Assembly: GCA_000961805.1 (NCBI GenBank)
Contig: LADV01000256.1
Location: 1-5,047 of the forward strand
Direction of reading: 5' to 3'
DNA from: Peptococcaceae bacterium BRH_c23
GTDB taxonomy: Bacteria > Bacillota_B > Desulfitobacteriia > Desulfitobacteriales > Desulfitobacteriaceae
Length of the DNA: 5,047 nucleotides
Both the position numbers and the translations under genes were made by a program. Each line of letters begins with the position of its first letter. Positions within the stretch are counted from its first letter, which is position 1. This document shows positions 4,732 through 5,047 of this stretch, piece by piece. The notes under the pieces are model-generated. The model worked only from the letters and a program-made list of their open reading frames with translations. It did not search any database and was not told where the DNA came from.

Positions 4732-4734
4732 AAC
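4706..4734 (+). promoter_or_regulatory. Probable rightward promoter
   Basis: A perfect -35 TTGACA (4706-4711) is followed after 17 nt by TAAAAC (4729-4734), a 4-of-6 match to TATAAT. It would transcribe the short ORF at 4760 and the response regulator at 4901. The spacer contains the second operator dyad. Confidence 0.5.
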
Positions 4735-4759
4735 TATTCAACAAAAGCCACCGATGTGA

Positions 4760-4897
4760 TTGCTGAGCTACAGCAGTTACAGGGATACGGAACAACATAA
4801 TATTGATCTTGCCAGCTTCGAACTGCTGGTGGTGAACAATGTGGAAGACGAACGCCCGAACAATAAAAACTTCGTTTTAAATAGGTGGAGGAGATGA
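4760..4897 (+). CDS. Unidentified short ORF before the response regulator
   Basis: A 45-codon frame is open from just after a TGA (4757-4759), with TTG as the first possible start, and ends TGA at 4895-4897, 3 nt before the next gene's TTG. It contains N-I-D-L-A-S-F-E-L-L-V-V-N-N-V-E-D-E and ends N-K-N-F-V-L-N-R-W-R-R. I do not recognise it. No RBS precedes the TTG. Another frame just upstream reads S-T-K-A-T-D-V-I-A-E-L-Q-Q-L-Q-G-Y-G and stops at 4798-4800, so the ORF may be the tail of a longer gene broken by a frameshift near 4795. The tight spacing to the response regulator is the main reason to list it. Confidence 0.25.
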   Translation: MLSYSSYRDTEQHNIDLASFELLVVNNVEDERPNNKNFVLNRWRR

Positions 4898-4900
4898 GCT

Positions 4901-5047
4901 TTGCTTAATATTGGCATTTGTGATGACAGGTTATTGTGTCGGCTGTTATTGGAAACATTCATTCATTTATATGAAGAAGAAAAGGGGGTTTTATTTGATA
5001 TTTACCAATTTGGCAGTGGTGAAGAGCTTCTCGAAGAACTTAATAAG
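4901..5047 (+). CDS. N-terminus of a LytTR/AgrA-type response regulator (cut by window edge)
   Basis: Forty-nine codons are open to the right edge. The start is TTG 4901, since GGTGGAGGAG (4884-4893) lies 7 nt before it; the ATG at 4894 is in another frame and stops after four codons. The protein begins L-L-N-I-G-I-C-D-D-R and later reads F-D-I-Y-Q-F-G-S-G-E-E-L-L-E. The I-x-I-C-D-D opening with D8 and D9 is the acidic metal site of receiver domains, and the F-x-S-G-E-E-L-L pattern is typical of AgrA/LytR-type regulators in Bacillota, which respond to a membrane histidine kinase and often to a peptide signal. The phosphorylated Asp (about residue 55-60) and the expected LytTR DNA-binding domain lie outside the window. 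It probably depends on the promoter at 4706-4734 and may be controlled by the XRE protein beside it. Confidence 0.75.
   Translation, partial: MLNIGICDDRLLCRLLLETFIHLYEEEKGVLFDIYQFGSGEELLEELNK

Noticed and set aside
4777..4962. Minus-strand 61-aa frame
   Set aside because: Ser/Leu-rich shadow of the response regulator and its RBS region; no RBS.
1..5047. CRISPR arrays, tRNA or rRNA genes, complete insertion sequences
   Set aside because: No regularly spaced repeats, no tRNA-like cloverleaf or rRNA sequence, and no transposase frame or paired terminal repeats were seen.

Overview
The window looks like a piece of accessory DNA from a Gram-positive, moderately AT-rich member of the Bacillota (Clostridia or Negativicutes-like; genus not recognised). 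The clues are strong AGGTGG/GGAGG-type ribosome binding sites, a GAAC-N4-GTTC SOS box of the Bacillota LexA type, an AgrA-like response regulator start, and small XRE regulators. Intact small genes sit among many gene fragments, as in a decaying genomic island.

Region 1-831 (mainly minus strand). A leftward cluster starts from a consensus sigma-A promoter (TTGACA-N17-TATAAT, 780-752). It reads through a truncated DUF1273/SLOG-family gene, then a decayed Nudix (MutT/CTP pyrophosphohydrolase-like) gene, then the start of a large protein that resembles DUF3427-family DEAD/DEAH helicases and runs off the left edge. An operator-like dyad (GGAAT-ACA-ATTCC) lies in the promoter spacer. A divergent intact XRE regulator (855-1166) probably binds it, giving a controller-type arrangement.

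Region 1167-1956. After a non-coding stretch with a probable bidirectional terminator comes a minus-strand chimeric pseudogene: an sbcD-like start (MKFLHIADLHIGK) joined to a helicase-core fragment and then, in another frame, to the C-terminal end of a DUF3427 helicase. This is a second, broken locus of the family found at the left edge.

Region 1957-3500 (minus strand). This is the best-preserved unit: a two-gene operon with a 26-nt overlap, encoding a 357-aa protein (N-terminal GNAT acetyltransferase plus an unassigned C-terminal domain) and a 122-aa ASCH/PUA-like protein. Its promoter carries a symmetric SOS box just at or after the expected transcription start, so the pair is probably repressed by LexA and induced by DNA damage. 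A GNAT-ASCH pair under SOS control is the strongest candidate here for a little-described system.

Region 3507-4465. A headless SbcC/Rad50-like zinc-hook fragment (minus), a 47-nt near-perfect hairpin, and a short fragment of a tyrosine integrase (plus).

Region 4451-5047. A small intact XRE regulator (minus) with two operator dyads upstream, a divergent rightward promoter, an unidentified short reading frame that ends just before the next gene, and the start of a LytTR/AgrA-type response regulator that runs off the right edge. All identifications come from reading the translations by eye; no database search was possible.
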